This document shows, in pieces, positions 1 to 11,463 of a stretch of DNA of 64,000 bases. Positions within the stretch are counted from its first letter, which is position 1. Each line of letters starts with the position of its first letter. Under the pieces are notes generated by a model. That model was given only the letters and a program-made list of their open reading frames with translations, made no database searches and had not been told where the DNA came from. Source of the DNA: Cunninghamia lanceolata (Eukaryota > Streptophyta > Pinopsida > Cupressales > Cupressaceae); NCBI GenBank assembly GCA_027924645.1, contig BSBN01000850.1, positions 992,001-1,056,000 on the forward strand. The letters run 5' to 3'. Position numbers and translations under genes: made by a program.

Positions 1-363
1 ACATATATGAGACAAGAGAATTTATGATGACAATGGAGATCTTGGAGTATAAGATGGGCAGGGAAGGAGTGTTTGATAGGTTTGGCATTTGTACATTTTA
101 ATCTTCTAAAATATAGTGGGAATAGAAACCTTTGAAATGAGGCAATGGCCATTAAATATTTTATTAGAGTTTAGTGGCATTGACAAAGTTAATTTAATGA
201 ATTTGCATGACATCATTCAATTTTCTTGACACTTGTACTAAAAGTATAAAATTTAAATTATTTAAATTATTTTTTCTTGTTTTAGTTATAATAGTATACT
301 TGGCACTTGCCTTTGTTCTTCATAATTATAGAAAAATCAAAAAACAAGAAACTTACTACTTAA
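1..363. other. Flanking DNA without a recognisable feature
   Basis: AT-rich sequence left of the solo LTR. A short open frame at 207-425 begins with a run of Phe, Leu and Ile typical of translated AT-rich DNA and matches no family I know. I see no gene here. Confidence 0.5.
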
Positions 364-368
364 GTTTA

Positions 369-3300
369 TGTTACATCCCAATTTCTGACTTGCTATACTT
401 TTACTTTTTACTTGGGCATAAGTAAATTTGTTGTGATGTTATAGACTTATGACAGGATATGACATGGAATTATATTGAATATCATTTATGAAACCATGGA
501 AATGATTATGTTATGGTCGATTTAATAATTGTATTATGAGATTTGATTTACTAGTTGAATTTATTGAATAATGATGCACTGATTACTTATTGTTTGATGA
601 CAAGTGAAACAGGATTACAAGTTATCGACTCTTAGAGAAGAGAGAGTATCTTTCAAGAAGAGAGATATAGACCTTGGAATATGAGTGGTCTATTTTCCAA
701 ACGAGTCTAGTGTTAAATGATAATGTGAACCAATGAGTCGTATGAGGTAAGTCTTGTCTTGCTAGTTTTCTTTTGAAAATCTAATCGACAGGTAGTCGAT
801 ATCCTGATTATCATTTAGTCAAGTCGATGGTGAGTCAACATAGTCATTTGCGAAGTAAACAATGTCATTGACGTAGAACGGTTGTGTTATTCTTCTTGAG
901 TCACTTGAGGTTTTATTGTCGCCTCTTAAACGTTAAGACGTTCCCATCAAGTTAGATGACGTGAATATTGTCGACGTTTAACGTCAACAAATGATCTCAT
1001 CAAGTCGACGTGATTTTAATGAAGAATTGTGATGGGGAGGTAAACTCGACCCATTCACATCATCTGAAATCCTTAGTGATCAAAATGGGACAAATAGAGG
1101 AGTTTTTAACAACTTCGAGTAGAGGTTTTTCACAACTATGTGATAACTAAACGAAATCTAAAATCTTGTTTTGCGTTACGCCCAATCCGTCGTGATTGTC
1201 ATAAAAATGCCTTAGACATATGTTGTGAACTCTTTCCTTTTTGGAAATCAATGGATGTCGAATTTGAAGCCAAGGTGAGCTATAACCTGCTTTAGTCATT
1301 ATTTGGAGGAATATGCCAAAATCACATTTTGGTAAATGTGAGGTATTTTCTTATTCTAGTTGGTCATCGGTATCAATCCAGAATTGTAGAGGGACACATA
1401 GTAGATCTTTTTATGATGTCTTTTCTTTTGAACGACTCTTTTTGTGTTCTAGTTTTAGACCACCATTTAGTTATCAACTAAACTGGTTTTGCTAGGGTGG
1501 CAATTGCTTATTCTCATGATCGGTTGTGAGTTGAGGGATATTTTAACCCATTAAGTCTACCACCCTGTAAGAGTTTGAGCACCACTAATCTGTGTAGTGG
1601 CGAAGTAATAGGTAATGAAGCCTTTGTCCTCGACTAGTGGACAGGTTGTTAAGGTTGTTATGCCACCTTGCTTTGAAAAGCTTCATCTTGCAGAGTGGTC
1701 ACGGAAGGTGGAGATGTTTTCTGCATGCCGAACAGAGTTTCCTTCTTGATAGGCAAGGTCGACGGTTTGGAAAAGCCGTTACTTTCCTTCGTAGTGGGCA
1801 GGCTTTAGGAAGGAGTTTTTGAAGTGAGTTATGGGGAGAAGATATCGAGTGTTTTGTGGAGGAGGCTATTAGAGGAGAGTTCTATGTTATCCCCATGGCA
1901 GTTTCTCTCAAGACACACAGAGGGAGACACACAAAAAGAACTTTGCCTAAAGCCTTTGCTATGAGGAACTGTTGATGCATGGAGGTAGAGACGAGTGATG
2001 GAAATCAACCTTAATAGAGAGGAAGAACTCTGATTACCATAGTGAGAAGTGAGAGCTTTGGAGTCTTGAATGTTCATAAGGATAGCATTGCACTAAGTTG
2101 TTCGATGAGGAACGCCGATAGAAAAGTTATATAGTGGCTTGTTGAAGAAAGAAGGAAAGATCATATCATACTCCTTCGAACTCTTCAGGTTCATTCATTT
2201 TCTTGAAAGCTCAATGATACTTTGAGAATTGATTAATGTATTTAGCTGTGTGTATTTTTTTTATTATGTGATTTAGACCGATAAGTTACATATTGCTTAT
2301 ACTTCCATATTTAATATCGTTTACTTTTGCATAAGGCCGATAGACCTTGCTAATGCTGTGACTGTATCAAGCTGATAGGCTTAAAAGCTAATGTTGTTTT
2401 ATGGCCGATAAGCGTGATTATCAACTGTGTGGAATGAGGTCTTTTTAGACTAAAATCTCCTTAGTTTGTTAAGTCGAGACACTGTTCATAGTAGTGAATA
2501 AGTTTACTTTTCCTCTCTACATCTATTGAAGGCTATAGATCTTTGTTTAAGATTAATATACAATATAGTAAACTAGAAAAGACCGCAAGGCTATTGATTT
2601 CTGTATTATAAACATACAGTTTGTAAACTAAAATAAGCTAAAAGCCTAATAGATCAACGTATAATATTTGTTGTATAGGTAAACTATATAGGCCAAAAGG
2701 CCATATTAACTGGTGAGTAATACACCAAGTGTACTTATGAATGATTCAAGTCGATAGGATGTATAACCCTGTTCAGGCCAAATCGATGTTTATAATTATG
2801 TCTCTACTAAAAGGCCGAGGTATGAAGGAACAACCATCATTAAACTAATTTAACCAAATGCTATATATACATTTATATCCATGAAATTTAGAGATCGAAT
2901 CTTTTGAGTTCATTATTTTTAAAGGTTGTTTTTAAAGGTTGGAGTCAAGATGAGTAAGTTGTTAGAGATAGATATATCTCTCTTGAAGACCTTTATGTTT
3001 AAATGTTATTGAGATCTACCCAAGGGTAAGTGAGAGATGATCTCTTATATTAGAAATGAAGAAATGATATGGATATTAATAAAACACCAAGAGAGGTGAT
3101 ATCACATCATATGTGGTTTTCATGATAGTATTGTTATTTTACTCTAGGATGAAACACAAGATTCTTTGATAAGTTACTCATTAATTTAGAGTTAACTAAA
3201 AGAAAATGATATCTTTGGAAACACATAAGGATAGTGTTACCAATCCACATAAGTATTTATAACAATGATAAGTATTTTACTGTAAAGAAGTTATTTGTGA

Positions 3301-5016
3301 GAGAAAGACCTATTCCTTATTGAGGTCAATAATAATAGTGTAGACTCAACTTATCAAGGAGAAAGATTGATTAAGTCTTAAGTGAATATCTATGTTGAAG
3401 ATTATGATAGATCCATAGATGTTTTCTTTCTTTAGGAAACATATATTCACTATTTTTTTGAATGGAGATTTGGAGACATAATACGATATTGAAGTAACAA
3501 GGATGCAACATGGATATAGATTTCCTTGGGTGAAATAGAGTTCCTCTTATCACATTGTTATACAAATCCAAGGAAATGGGTGAACCAAGAAAGTGGAAAC
3601 CTATATATATCCTTTTGATTAGCAACTATTACATAAGTTCAACCTTCTCAAGAAAGAATATACTAGGAGACGAGAAGTTATAGTTCTCATATTATATGTT
3701 CAATAGAACTTATTTTAGTGCTAAGAGCACAAAAGACAAAGTTAACCCAATGTTGGGTATCCATGATATGATTTATTCCAAGTTGGGCATGTTGGGAGAG
3801 TTGAAACTCAAACCCACATGATTGTTGTACTCATGATTGTTAATAAAGGTTTATGTGGTATATATACAAGGGATGTTATATATAATTTCATAACCTAACT
3901 TATATTGAATTCACCTAAGTTAGAAAGACTAGATTGGAGTTGGATAAAACTCTTTAGTTAAACCTTGACTTAACCTAGATATGGTAATTATTATATTAAG
4001 ACATTGAGATCATTATTTAGATCATGATTGAAGGGTCAAGTGCCCTGACTATGCGTAATTATTCTTGCTTGCAAGAAGGGAATTAGATACTTAGACTATA
4101 TTGCTTAACCTAGGTAAGGTTATCATCTTAGTCGTAGTTAATCTATCTATAATTCTTATGAGACAATAAGTCATGGACCTCAGGAAATGCAATGATGCAA
4201 TGAGAGTCCTCATAAAGAAAGAAAGTTGAACAGGTCTATGGATTATAGACAGTGAAAGAAAACATGTATGGGTCGGGAAGACTAAATTGTTCAAAACACC
4301 ATAACTTCTTAAGTTAAACATAGATGACCAAGTTGAGCTGTAGGATTATGATAGTATCCAAGTCGAGTTGGGGTGGGTGAACATTACGACATCGTTCATT
4401 GCAAACATCAATTTATATTGAAAACTATGGCCATAGTAATGCATATGTCTCTACATGCATTGTCAGTTCATTGTATCTGGATTGCACATCCTATCAGGAA
4501 TCATACTTAACTAGAGGGTATCTAGGGTTGTATGATAGATAGAGTTGTGTAAGATACAACACTATGTACTCGGAAAGGCAAATTACCATTGGTCACCTTG
4601 GTCTATACTTCTCGTGAAGGGTAGGGCCACTTCCGATTAGGAAGGAGTGCGGGAGACTGACGGTCTGTGGTTGGAGGTAAATCACTGGAAAGATACTCTC
4701 TCTCTAGCAGAAGACATGCCGAGGCTTGCGATAAAGATGTCAGATTTTTGGATGCAATATATCTCTGAGACTTGTGTATATGGAGACTAAGTAAAACATT
4801 ATCTGATTCAGCTATTTATAATTGATTTATTTTTGTAAACATTGTACTTGAGAAAGATAATAAGGTTGATTGTATTTGTAATGAGATATCTTGTAATTGT
4901 AGTTACTCGACTATATGTTGAATAAAAAAAAATTTCTCTGTCTCATTTTTATCTTGTAAATTTACTTTTTGGTGAATTTTTGGTTTTTACTATGTTTTTA
5001 GAACGAGGATGTTACA
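369..5016. mobile_element. Solo LTR, about 4.65 kb, with target site duplication
   Basis: The segment begins TGTTACATCC and ends GGATGTTACA, terminal inverted repeats of 10 bp with one mismatch and canonical TG...CA ends. It is flanked by a perfect 5-bp direct repeat GTTTA (364-368 and 5017-5021), as integrase leaves. There is no gag or pol, PBS or polypurine tract inside, so a single LTR left by LTR-LTR recombination is the simplest reading. TATA-like runs lie at 2862-2870 and 3859-3867. At 4.65 kb it is very long for a plant LTR; such lengths occur in Tat/Ogre, Athila and Del/Tekay-type gypsy elements. Family and orientation are not resolved. Short open frames inside it have no family resemblance and are not called. 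Confidence 0.8.
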
Positions 5017-5021
5017 GTTTA

Positions 5022-5278
5022 GTTGCTTTAGTATTGCATTATTGAGCATTAGACAGTAGAAGAGTCAAGAGAAAGTCTAAAAGTTAAAAGTGATGGCATT
5101 CGTCATGACAACTATGTGTAGAAGGTAAGTTACCAAGGAAAATTTAATTTTTTATTAGAAATATTGTATAAAAATTGAGTATGAATATGTAGGATGTTAT
5201 TTCTCTCAACTTCTTAGTATGATAGTCAATTTATTTGTTTATGACTATGTAAGATGTTGTTTCTTTTGTCCTCTTAGA
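5022..5278. other. Non-coding, imperfect 60-70 bp duplication
   Basis: Two similar stretches (about 5180-5230 and 5240-5285) share a 'tatgta(g/a)gatgtt(a/g)tttct' core followed by 'ctcttag'. They look like duplicated intron or repeat sequence. The second ends in a pyrimidine-rich tract plus TAG directly before the open frame at 5279. Confidence 0.3.
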
Positions 5279-5458
5279 ATGAAGAAATACAAGCCCTTGT
5301 CAACTCAAATGTATTATGTCAAGAATTGACAGTTTTGAGTTTTGTAAATGACACATACTGGTGGGTCAAATTTCATAGAGATAATTCTATGTATGAGAAA
5401 CTTGAAATTGGAATCAATGGAAGGAATTTCTATTGTAACACTATTGATAGTGAGATGT
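5279..5458 (+). pseudogene. Possible exon fragment, zinc-ribbon-like (RPA1 C-terminal type?)
   Basis: A 59-codon open stretch follows a good splice-acceptor-like tract (TTTTGTCCTCTTAG) and ends at TAG. The translation contains NDTYWWVKFHRDNSMYEKLE and then GRNFYCNT. The spacing resembles the zinc ribbon of the replication factor A C-terminal domain (aromatic-rich strand, first Cys pair, second Cys pair). Three of the four expected Cys would be missing, so this can only be a decayed copy. The assignment is from memory of the family pattern and is weak; it may be chance. Confidence 0.2.
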
Positions 5459-5459
5459 A

Positions 5460-7740
5460 GAAAATCAATTTAATTTTACTCTATTGGCCTCATTGTTACC
5501 CACACCTAGTAGTTTCTTGAACCTATAATGCAAAGTTCTATGGAAACTCATTTGTTGACATTGTAGATGACCGTGCATAGTCAAATTTGTCACAAAAAGA
5601 TTAACTATTAAAAGGATGGTTATGGAATATAGTGAATATTTGTTGAACATTGTGGACTAGAGGGACCAAAAATATTTTGGAGGACACGGTTAGGGATAAA
5701 GATTTCAGAGAATTTAAGTTTTGTATGTTCAAAAACTAAAATTTTCATATATATTATATATGTTAATGTGACACTTGTTATAGCAGCACATGTGTTCTAA
5801 CTTCTATGTATTTTAATTTATCTCTCTCCCTCTCTAAATTTAGTATGTTTAATATTTTGATATTGGTTCTCGAATCTCAACCATTAATCTAAGTTTTTAA
5901 CTTCTAGCCCAATTTAATGGCTCCCAATTGATTGCAAAGGTTTAGAAAAGTTCTTTTAAATGTATAATAATACTAAAAAATAATAGTATCATGCTTTGGA
6001 TTAGGGAAAGTTTTCTATTTGGATAATCAAATTTAAAATATAAATTAAAATTAATGAAAATATATAATTATAAAAATATTAATTAACATATTGTTTACAT
6101 AGAAACTTAGGTTCCCACATAAATAATATATTGATTGTTAACATAATAGTGAAAATCAACTATATTTATCTAACTTTATTGGCAAAAACATAATATCAAA
6201 TAAATGAATTTAAAAATTACAAACAATATTAGTCCAATAGTATTGATCAATGAATTTGTCTTAATTATATAGAATAATTGAATCATTATTGAGAAAAGGT
6301 GGAAAAGCCACCTACAAATTATTAAAACCAAAAAAAACTTCGTATTACAATATTCATATAGATTTAGGCTTTAGGTTTATGAGTACAAATTTAAAGTAGT
6401 ATAAAAAACTAGTTCAAAAAATTAACCAAATCAACAAGAAAAAAATTAGGAACTTGTAGCAGAGGCAGAGCTATCATCCTCCTCTTCCATTGGTTGTGTA
6501 GAGGTAGAAGGAATGCTCAATATAAAAGACGTAGTAGGTTTTGAAGCAACTTTTGGAGAGGGGTGGGTTGACACATGTTATACCACTAGGGGGTGGAGGG
6601 GTGTCACTATCATCCAGTCTTGCCCATACAATAATATAGTATAGGTAATCTTGGGGAGGCTCCCAACCAAAAATCACTTCCTTTTATTTTTCATTTTTCT
6701 TAGTTGGATATTATATATTTTCCTATACAATCAGTTTAGCTTTCTTAGTTATAGTGAATGGGCCATAATAAGGTAAGATGACATCTTTCATGAGTGTAAC
6801 TCCCACCTATTATTGGGTGGTAGGAGCTACTTTCCTAATTAATTGGTCTTGCCTCTCCTCTTTCCTATATGTATCCACTGCTCAAACTTGGTATTGGTTC
6901 ATGCTATTATGAACTCTCATAGTGCTATTCTAATTCTTGAGCATTTACTATTCTCTTGTGTGAACTAACTCTATTATACTATTTTGATTTCATATCATTG
7001 CTATAATAGTTTTATTTGATCTATTTCTTACACTAGGCTTTAGGTAGTCTCAATTTATTTATAAATCTAACAAAAATGGATGTCTATTTAAAAAATGGAT
7101 TTGTTTATTCCCTATTCAATATAAACTAATTTTGGAATAAAATTTTGAAAAAAAAAAAGTATTTGTTTATTCCTTATTCAATCTTATAAATGTAAGAAAT
7201 AATGACCCATTAGCACACGATGCCTATTTTAAGGCTTCAAGATCAATCCTAACATTTTTAAAACCCATGAACTGGAAATAATTTTATTAATATGAGGATC
7301 ACACTAAGAAAATTTTTAAAAAATCTTATTTACGTACATGCAGATACTATGGTGTATTAGTTTATGCATTATAGAATTTTCTTTCATTCTTGTTTGTATC
7401 TCCCCTAAAATTATAAAATGGTAAAAGATAGTAGATAGTAGATGAGCCCATATAGATGGCATATTCTTCTTATTTATATTAATTAAATAAAAGATCACAT
7501 GAAAACAAGCAATTCGATCCATTGAAGTAAGGGGATAACCTTCCAACAACTATGTTATAAAAAATTAGAAATAAAAATTGTGATGCCAATTTAACAAGGG
7601 CTGTGGTGCACAGCTGCAGTCCCTGCCTAAGACCGCAAAATAGTCCTCTGCAAATATAGTCCTCTGAATCTCCTACCAAAGAGCTGCTGCAAATTATTAT
7701 AGGAAATGAAAATTATTGTTAAATGTATTTAAAATAATGA
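5460..7740. other. AT-rich DNA, no supported gene
   Basis: This stretch has many A/T runs and no family-like coding. A 67-codon reverse frame at 6474-6677 has a proline-rich middle but no recognisable domain. Positions 7606-7620 form a small perfect hairpin (GCTGTG, loop gtg, CACAGC). Nothing else is supported. Confidence 0.4.
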
Positions 7741-7743
7741 TCA

Positions 7744-8085
7744 AATCTCAAGCCAAATTCCATTAACTTTGCCAGCATCCTCCGAGCCTGTGCTAAAGTG
7801 GGCAATTTGGAACAGGGTATGGACATCCATCAAAGCATAATGAAAGAGGCATTTTTATCAGATATTACAGTTAGGAGTGGTCTGGCAGACACTATGCAAA
7901 AAGACGGAAAGCATAGACAAGACAGTGGAGTAAGCATACACAGGACAGTGGAGTGTTTGACGAAATGCCTCGGTGAAATGTGGTCTCATGGAATGCCATG
8001 ATTGCAGGATATGCACAATGTAGATTTTTTTAAAAGGCTCTACTCGCCCGATTTGAAGCAAATCCTCCTGCTTCAAGGTGAGTGT
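7744..8085 (+). pseudogene. PLS-type pentatricopeptide repeat (PPR) gene relic
   Basis: In one frame (7744-7915) the translation holds KPNSINFASILRACAKVGN, then LEQGMDIHQSI, the classic start of a plant PPR unit (normally K-P-x-x-F-T-F-x-S-V-L-x-A-C-A, then G-x-x-I-H). A second frame (7953-8085) gives VFDEMPR, a TGA stop at 7974-7976, then NVVSWNAMIAGYAQC, the other hallmark stretch of these repeats. About two repeats survive, separated by a frameshift. Intact members are RNA-binding organelle proteins of 400-900 residues. There is no start, no E/DYW end and no neighbouring PPR sequence. Family assignment is firm; it is non-functional. Confidence 0.8.
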
Positions 8086-8099
8086 GTTGCCATTAATAG

Positions 8100-8639
8100 G
8101 CTACCATGAAAAAAAATTCAAGACAATGAATTAAGTAATAAGCATTGCAAACAGGAGCTCTTATGTAAAGAAATGTACAATAGAAGGCCCAGGGAAATTG
8201 CTTTAAATGAACATACCTCTCTCCAGCTTATGTTTCAAGCTATTGTTTCTAATCAACCAGATTAAAAAAATCGAATTATAAATCGAAGCTCTTTATATAA
8301 AGACAGAAGCTTATAATTAAACGTGGTGAAATTTTTGAAACTGCTCATAGTCCCAACATAGGCAACACCCTAAAAGATGAGCTTTTCGGCCACTCTTTTC
8401 ACCCGACGTGAAGACTAGTATGAGAAATATCAAATCAGAGACCCTTATATTATATTGTAACTTAAAATATAAGGTATTGGTGAAATGCTTTATTAAGCTA
8501 ACGATATTTACGGACATAAGGAGGACCATAAAATGTTGCTGTGCCCACATCTGCCACACAAAAATGAAGCAGAATCAACAGACTTACTGAAATTTGAGCA
8601 AATATGATTGCATATGCCTTCATTTGCGTTAGGGTGTAA
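8100..8639. other. Non-coding, nothing recognised
   Basis: Sequence between the PPR relic and the telomere-like repeats. Short open frames on both strands (8317-8559 and 8408-8590) overlap each other and lack family features. Confidence 0.35.
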
Positions 8640-9720
8640 AAACAACATACTAATTTAATAAAACATTAAGCCTGAATTTCGGGGTTCAGAGTTAGGGTTA
8701 GCACATAAAAAATAGCATATCAATTTAAAAACCCTATCTCCAATAAATTCAGGGTGTAGGGTTAGGGTGTAGGGAGTAAGAACAACATACTGATTTAAAA
8801 AATAAAACTAATCTTAACTCTGCACCCTAAATTTTTTTCTGGGGTTTAGGGTTAGGATTAGGGCACAAAAACAGAGTTTAAAATTTAAATGAATACAAAA
8901 ATAATTTAAAACGGTTAAAAATTTCAGAACCTTACCTAGATTTCAAGTATTTCACTCCCAATTTAGAAGGTGGGTTCTGTTGATCCGATCAATCATCCTA
9001 TCAAAGTGGAATCTTCCAATATGCTGAAAACTGCGCTCAGAAACCCTACTGATTTTTTTTTCAGGATTTAAGGTTAGGGTTAGGGCGTAAAAACATAGTT
9101 TTAAATAGTATTCATGATATTTCCACAGTCCTTTGGGATCACACTCCGTGATCCATCATCAGAAAGAAAAGAAGAAGAATAACTGAATTGAGGCAAAAAA
9201 GCAACACACAGGATTACCAGAAGCACTACGACTCGATAGTTTTAAATTTTATTTATTACTAAAATTTAAATGATTACAAAAGATAATTTAAAACAGTTAA
9301 AAGTTTCAGAACCTCATCCGAGTTTCAGAACCTCACTCAGATTTCAAATTTTTTGTTACCATGATCTAATCAATGCACCTTCAAATCTGAGTGAATCCTC
9401 GAATGTATGCTGAAAACTAAACTCAGAAACCCTACCCTGACTCTGAAAAAAAGTTCAGGGTTATTAGAGTTGGGATGTAAAACAGAGTTTTAATTTTTAT
9501 TTATTATTAAAAATTTAAAATAATAAAATTTAAATGAATACAAAAGATAATTTTAAACAGTTAAAAGTTTCAGAACGTTATCCAGATTTCAAATATTTTG
9601 ATGCCAATTTAGAAGGTGGGTGCCGTCGATTTGATCAATGTACCCTCAAATTGGAGTGGAATCCTCGAATGCATGCTGAAAATCGTGCTCAGAGGCCCTA
9701 AAAAAATTAGGGTTTTCTTT
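8640..9720. repeat. Degenerate tandem repeats with telomere-like TTAGGG motifs
   Basis: Three diverged copies of a 190-230 bp unit lie at about 8881-9103, 9262-9494 and 9529-9720. Each opens with 'aaatttaaatgaatacaaaa', then 'cagttaaaagtttcagaacc' and 'tgctgaaaa(c/t)', and ends in an 'agggtta' block. G-rich telomere-like runs (mixtures of TTTAGGG, TTAGGG and GTGTAGGG) occur at 8686-8702, 8751-8774, 8841-8863 and 9061-9085. They are short and degenerate, consistent with interstitial telomeric-type sequence or a satellite that contains it, not with a chromosome end. Confidence 0.6.
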
Positions 9721-10036
9721 ATTAGATACTCCCATTCACATACACTACTGCAGAGCTGTAGCTGATTCAAAGATTTCTGTCCACACTCAATATCCAAGTT
9801 TGAAAAAATTAAACAAAAAGCATTCAATTTGAAATAAGAAAGAAAACATAATAAATGTAATAATGAGAGATGGAGCCTTTGGATCTGTAATTCGCATTCT
9901 ATTCCTGCTCACAACGGACAGACTAAACAGAGCACTGACACCCGCACTCACGACTGCACGTGTCCACTGTAGAAAAACATAAAAAACATTACAAACATCG
10001 AAATATTAGAACATTTTAAGATTTCAAAAAATAAAT
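9721..10036. other. Spacer between two repeat arrays
   Basis: About 300 bp with no open frame of interest between the telomere-like array and the 222-bp array. Confidence 0.3.
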
Positions 10037-10700
10037 GCCAATGGTCTTTAAAAGCCATCAGCCAATGAGAAAATCAAATTCACTGATTTTCAACAGTTCA
10101 AAATTCTCAAAAAAAACAAACATTAGAGCTTTGTGTGAAATTTTTGCCTAGCACGGGTTTCAAGGAAGGATTAATGCTTAGCAACCTTAGAAATTTCTGA
10201 AATTTTTGCCAGGGATAGGTTTTAAAGAAAGATTAACGCTAAGTGAGTGAATACAACAGCCAATGGGCTTTAAAAGCCATCAGCCAATGAGAAAATCAAA
10301 TTCACTGATTTTCAACAGTTCAAAATTCTAAAAAAAAACAAACATTAGAGATTTGTGTGAAATTTTTGCCTCGCACGGGTTTCAAGGAAGGATTAATGCT
10401 TAGCAACATTAGAGATTTCTGAAATTTTTGCTTGGGACAGGTTTCAAAGAAAGATTAACGCTGAGTGAGTGAATACAACAGCCAATGGGCTTTAAAAGCC
10501 ATCAGCCAGAGAAAATCAAATTCACTGATTTTCAACAGTTCAAAATTCTCAAAAAAAACAAACATTAGAGATTTGTGTGAAATCTTTGCCTCGCACGGAT
10601 TTCAAGGAAGGATTAATGCTTAGCAACATTAGAGATCTCTGAACTTTTTGCCTGGCACAGGTTTCAAAGAAAGATTAATGCTGAGTGAGTGAATACAACA
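10037..10700. repeat. Three tandem copies of a 222-bp repeat
   Basis: Units run 10037-10258, 10259-10480 and 10481-10700. Each begins GCCAATGG(T/G)CTTTAAAAGCC and ends GTGAGTGAATACAACA. Every unit contains two related sub-blocks, 'tgaaatttttgcc' followed by 'aa(g/a)gattaa(t/c)gct', so it is itself an old internal duplication. By eye the units are above 90 percent identical. No coding potential. Confidence 0.85.
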
Positions 10701-10704
10701 GTTA

Positions 10705-10726
10705 CCCTGCCTACGGCAGGGACTAA
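10705..10726. other. Hairpin followed by CTAA, Helitron-3'-end-like
   Basis: A perfect 7-bp stem (CCCTGCC at 10705-10711, loop TAC, GGCAGGG at 10715-10721) is followed by A, then CTAA at 10723-10726 and T. Plant Helitrons end in a GC-rich hairpin followed by CTRR next to a host T. The gap between hairpin and CTRR (1 nt) is shorter than usual and no matching 5' TC end was identified, so this is suggestive only. Confidence 0.3.
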
Positions 10727-11463
10727 TAAGAAATAGATCATGTATAGAGATAACTTTTCAAGAACTTAAACTTATGTAAGATTCACTTTACCATGTAAAT
10801 TTCTTACATAATGCATATGCTATAATTTAAGTCTATCTCACATTTGGGAAAAGTTCACAATATGTTTTCAAATCATAGCTTCCCCAAGGACGAGGCCTAT
10901 AAATTAATTAAGTCTAAGATTATTTATCATATTAAAAATGAATGTTGAAAATATTGTGGATGTGAAGCTATAGCATAAATGTTTGAAAAAATAAAATAAA
11001 AAAGGGTGCTTTCCAAAGACAAGAAACTATTAAACAAGAAGCTATGACAATATTTTTGTTATTGTTTTGTTATGTGTGTTCTGCTCCATGTAGATAGGTT
11101 GATTGTGTACTAGGTTTTTTTGGTGAGACTTCTATTAATTTTGTTTCTTATTAGAGAACTTAAATATTATCTAATTTAATGATGAGATAGTTAATAATAA
11201 TATTACATTACATCTATATCAAAAAATGGGTAGTAATTATCCTATTTTTATTGGTTAAAATTTATCTTTGACTATTAAATTGGATAATGTTAAAAAATAA
11301 CTATTAAAAAAGAAATGAAGAGTGATTTATCTAAGTATTTACCAAACAATTATAGCAATTTTGCACTTCATCTTTATAAAAAAAATAGTAAATACTTAAT
11401 CTTTTTTTTTTGTTAGGTAAATACTTATCTTATTTTTATTACTCATTCATTTAAAAGTGATGT
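10727..11463. other. AT-rich DNA, nothing recognised
   Basis: Downstream flank of the WAK-like pseudogene, with homopolymer A/T runs and no open frame of note. No poly(A) signal can be assigned with confidence. Confidence 0.4.

Noticed and set aside
6474..6677. Reverse 67-codon frame with Pro-rich centre
   Set aside because: No recognised domain and surrounded by AT-rich non-coding DNA.
7606..10726. Calling 7.6-10.7 kb as a complete Helitron
   Set aside because: No TC 5' end or Rep/helicase seen; the hairpin-to-CTAA spacing is atypical.
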